In this document: piece by piece, positions 56,063 through 58,415 of the stretch
How positions within the stretch are numbered: position 1 is the stretch's first letter
Layout: each line of letters begins with the position of its first letter
From: an uncultured Pseudohongiella sp.
GTDB lineage: Bacteria; Pseudomonadota; Gammaproteobacteria; Pseudomonadales; Pseudohongiellaceae
Direction of reading: 5' to 3'
DNA: 58,415 nucleotides
Assembly (NCBI GenBank): GCA_902597095.1
Contig: CACJWK010000015.1
Location: 1 to 58,415, forward strand
Notes under the pieces: model-generated
Databases searched by the model: none
Seen by the model: the letters and a program-made list of their open reading frames with translations, nothing else
Told to the model about the DNA's origin: nothing
Made by a program: the position numbers and the translations under genes

Positions 56063-56109
56063 TGGGAGGGCCCTCTGCACTTGGCATCTGTTGAGACAGA
56101 CTGCCTGAT

Positions 56110-57198
56110 TTACTCAAATACTTTTTTGCCGAACCTGACGAAATTGGGCTTTACGATCCGGACCTCTGTAACGCTGCCACGTATGTCGACCTGACAAGTC
56201 GTGCTACCCGTGGGAATTCTAGCTAAAGCGATGGAATGCTTCAATGTGGGGGAGTAACTGCCGCTGGTAATCTGCCCTTCGCCTCGGTCGGTAGACACTG
56301 CCTGGCCGGCGCGCAGAACGCCGCGCCCCTCCAGGACTAAACCGATCAGCTCCGGCAAATTACCCTGCGCTTGCGCCGCCAGGTCATCAGTTACGGCTGC
56401 TCGGCCGATGAAATCACGGTCTGCGGGTTCAAAGGCAATGGTCTGGGCCATGTTGGAAACAACTGGCGAGGTGGACTCATCCATGTCCTGGCCGTACAGG
56501 TTCATGCCTGCTTCCAGACGCAGTGTGTCCCTGGCCCCCAGGCCCACGGGCTTTACCTGTGCTGCCAGCAGCTGATCCCAGAGTTCCGCGGCATCTTCAG
56601 CGGGGACAATGAACTCCACCCCCTTCTCTCCCGTATATCCAGTCCGAGCAACGAACAAGTCACCCAGCTCTTCGCCTCTAAAATTTTTCAGTCCAGCGAC
56701 GGCCTCGCCTGTTGTCTGATCCAGCAAGGCGCTGGCCGTCTCAATAGAGGAAGGCCCGTGGACGGCAAGAATGGCCAGATCCGGCCGTTCAGTGACCGCG
56801 ACCTCGAACCCATCAGTCTGCGAGTTCATCCAAGCCAGGTCTTTGTCACGGGTCGCGCAATTCACCACGATGCGATACCCAAAGCTCATCCGGTAGACAA
56901 TCAGATCATCACTGACCCCGCCATCCGTTCGCAGCATGGCGCTGTAGAGGGCTTGTCCCGGCTCTTTCAGCCTGGCAACGTCATTTGCGAGCAGATGGCG
57001 CAGGTACCGCTGCGCATCAGTCCCGCTCACATCGACGACAGTCATATGGGATACATCAAATACGCCTGCCGCCTGACGAACCTGGTTGTGTTCCTCAATC
57101 TGTGAGCCGTAATTGATCGGCATGTCCCAGCCGGCGAAGTCGACAATTTTCGCGCCGGCGTTGAGGTGTTGCTGGTAAAGCGGAGTGCGTCTTCCCAC
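56110..57198 (-). CDS. gcvT: Aminomethyltransferase, T protein of glycine cleavage
   Basis: GcvT moves the aminomethyl carbon to tetrahydrofolate and releases ammonia. The 362-residue protein from a GTG at 57198 starts '[20 protein letters not shown]'. It has '[20 protein letters not shown]', '[15 protein letters not shown]', '[17 protein letters not shown]' and '[19 protein letters not shown]', which hold the folate-site residues. It is the first gene of gcvT-gcvH-gcvP, with a good promoter at 57230-57259. No glycine riboswitch elements were recognised in the leader. Confidence 0.97.
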   Translation of the reverse strand: MGRRTPLYQQHLNAGAKIVDFAGWDMPINYGSQIEEHNQVRQAAGVFDVSHMTVVDVSGTDAQRYLRHLLANDVARLKEPGQALYSAMLRTDGGVSDDLIVYRMSFGYRIVVNCATRDKDLAWMNSQTDGFEVAVTERPDLAILAVHGPSSIETASALLDQTTGEAVAGLKNFRGEELGDLFVARTGYTGEKGVEFIVPAEDAAELWDQLLAAQVKPVGLGARDTLRLEAGMNLYGQDMDESTSPVVSNMAQTIAFEPADRDFIGRAAVTDDLAAQAQGNLPELIGLVLEGRGVLRAGQAVSTDRGEGQITSGSYSPTLKHSIALARIPTGSTTCQVDIRGSVTEVRIVKPNFVRFGKKVFE

Positions 57199-57229
57199 GG
57201 CAGGAGGTCCGAGACTGTTTAGAAACGGT

Positions 57230-57259
57230 ATTTTACCTGCCTGTCAGGGTTTATGACAA
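57230..57259 (-). promoter_or_regulatory. Sigma-70 type promoter for gcvTHP
   Basis: On the minus strand TTGTCA (57259-57254) and TAAAAT (57235-57230) are separated by 18 bases, about 30 bases before the gcvT start. The leader is therefore very short, which leaves no room for a glycine riboswitch downstream of this start site. Confidence 0.5.
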
Positions 57260-57429
57260 CGTTCCGGGATAACTAAGCTGATGTGCCTGACGGAAATCAC
57301 AATAGCTTCCAAGCAGAGCTTCTTTCCCCGCTGGACTGAGCTGCATTGGACGATGGACTCTGCAGTAGTGACCGGTGCTGCAGAAGTTACGAGTTAGTGG
57401 CCGGTGAGCGAGGGCCGCTGAAAGTGTGG

Positions 57430-58415
57430 TCAGGGTTGCCAGGCGTAACTGAATTTCGCGAAAAATGTGCGGTTGGTGCGGTAGAGGCTGTCCTGACTGT
57501 CGTCCTGAAATCCAGCATCGGAATAACCCAGAAAGAAACGGGTCGCAGCGTTGACTCGATAACTGTAGAGCAGTTGCGAGGTCAGTTCTCTGTCACGGCT
57601 TTGCACAGGGTAGGTATAGAGTTCCTGATTTCGCTCCCGGTCATCCTGTTGCACGATGATCCTCAAAAAACTGCGGTTACTGAACTGATAGGTTGTCCGG
57701 AAATTGGTCAGTTCGGCAGTAAATAGGCGGCCGCCGTCGACGTCAAAATTCTGAATGGTGTGCTCAAGATCAAGCTGAAGATGGCGGCCGAACTGATAGC
57801 GAATCTCTGGCCGGACTCGTCTTGAATGACCTAACCTTGTGTTGGCAAAATCCACCACGTCTTCTACCCGAATGTTTATGCCGAGCTGGAGATTGGGCGC
57901 CGGAGAGAAACTGAGGTTGAGGTTGTTGAATTGTTCGTCGAAGTATTGCCCGTTCCAGTAGGTTTTGCTACCGCCAAACAGTCCAAATAAAGATGACTGC
58001 AGTGGCCCGTTCAAGTTCAGAAAGAATTCGGTTTCTTCCTCAAGCAGCAGCCCGGACTGGTCTTCTGTCCGATCGTAGTCAGCGGCAAAGCGAATGCGGT
58101 TGAAGAAGCTGTCGCCGCTCCACCACCAGGTATGCCCGATGGTTGCAACCTGATAGATATAGTCTACCCGGTTGATGAAGCCCAGATCAGCGCGAAAGTC
58201 TTTTCCCCAATCGTAGTGTCCGAAACGCCAGTCCCAGTTGCGATCGTTGTGCTGATATTCGATGACCAGGCTTTTGTCGCTGAGCTCTGCGGCCTGACCG
58301 TAATTATCCTGAATCTGCTGGGGATATTCGGATTCAGAGTGCATTGCTTGAAGGTAAATGGTGTCCTGTTCTGTTGGCCGTAATGTTGAGTCGAGGCTGC
58401 TGACCCGGTTACGAT
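57430..58415 (-). CDS. DUF5916 outer-membrane beta-barrel protein, C-terminal part (partial)
   Basis: The frame is open from the right window edge to the stop at 57430, about 328 residues of the C-terminal part of a larger protein. It is rich in alternating beta strands with aromatic ends ('WDWRFGHYDWGKDFRADLGF', 'FARNRVR'-like 'NRIRFAADYDRT', 'LFTAELTNFRTTYQFSNRSF') and ends 'FFAKFSYAWQP', with an aromatic near the C-terminus as in outer-membrane barrels. This layout matches DUF5916 proteins, in which an N-terminal carbohydrate-binding-like domain (here off window) precedes a barrel. The function is not known. Confidence 0.8.
   Translation of the reverse strand, partial: RNRVSSLDSTLRPTEQDTIYLQAMHSESEYPQQIQDNYGQAAELSDKSLVIEYQHNDRNWDWRFGHYDWGKDFRADLGFINRVDYIYQVATIGHTWWWSGDSFFNRIRFAADYDRTEDQSGLLLEEETEFFLNLNGPLQSSLFGLFGGSKTYWNGQYFDEQFNNLNLSFSPAPNLQLGINIRVEDVVDFANTRLGHSRRVRPEIRYQFGRHLQLDLEHTIQNFDVDGGRLFTAELTNFRTTYQFSNRSFLRIIVQQDDRERNQELYTYPVQSRDRELTSQLLYSYRVNAATRFFLGYSDAGFQDDSQDSLYRTNRTFFAKFSYAWQP

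Noticed and set aside
57261..57429. Possible glycine riboswitch upstream of gcvT
   Set aside because: The expected glycine aptamer core elements were not found when reading the minus strand.

Overview
The window is a stretch of a free-living Gram-negative gammaproteobacterium. The evidence is the conserved gene orders rph-pyrE-slmA-argB-algC-coaBC-radC-rpmBG and rsmD/ftsY-ftsE-ftsX-rpoH, a heptose/Kdo lipopolysaccharide core locus, CmoAB tRNA modification and the gcvTHP operon. A Pseudomonas-type LPS carbamoyltransferase gene next to waaF/waaC/waaG, and an outer-membrane DUF5916 protein at the right edge, fit a marine or environmental Pseudomonadales/Cellvibrionales-like lineage. The species cannot be fixed from sequence alone.

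Layout. 1-6540: housekeeping (rph end, pyrE, slmA, argB, algC, coaBC, a broken radC, rpmB, rpmG with terminator). The dut gene usually found between coaBC and algC is absent. 6588-7562: a RAYT-type transposase with a degenerate HUH motif. 7824-13179: tRNA modification (cmoB, cmoA, trmB), a small methyltransferase, a YgjP-like metallohydrolase, and thiG-thiS-DUF423. 13258-17728: rpoH and the cell-division ABC locus. Here ftsX is a pseudogene with several lesions and ftsE has lost a conserved block, while ftsY and rsmD look normal. 17772-22200: YheT-like hydrolase, coaD, mutM and an orphan HyuA-like hydantoinase/oxoprolinase subunit.

22376-37578 is the accessory centre of the window, a run of same-strand envelope genes, many overlapping or nearly abutting. 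In order they encode: a TPR protein with a TonB-C-like end; a Ser/Gly-rich lipoprotein; a second lipoprotein; a membrane-anchored TPR protein; a membrane-anchored PEGA-repeat protein with a C-terminal FGE/SUMF1-like domain; a small acidic exported protein; a MotA/TolQ/ExbB-family channel; a degenerate Hsp70-fold protein with an FHA-like tail; and two von Willebrand A (VWA) proteins whose N-terminal helix resembles ExbD/TolR, including an Asp in the right place. Two more lipoproteins and an M48 lipoprotein peptidase follow. I infer an ion-driven envelope machine in which the channel energises two VWA-headed stator partners that reach into the periplasm. I know of no named system with this composition.

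37775-50313 is LPS core and lipid A biosynthesis (two heptosyltransferases, WaaG-like transferase, WapO-like carbamoyltransferase, polytopic GT-C-like protein, LpxL-type acyltransferase, HldE, WaaA), interrupted by an aldo/keto reductase and FAD oxidoreductase pair. 50334-58415 holds a PepQ-like dipeptidase, a MAPEG protein, a YbjQ-family protein, the gcvT-gcvH-gcvP operon and the C-terminal part of a DUF5916 outer-membrane protein. No rRNA, tRNA, CRISPR array or prophage was seen, and no gene-free stretch exceeds about 260 bases.
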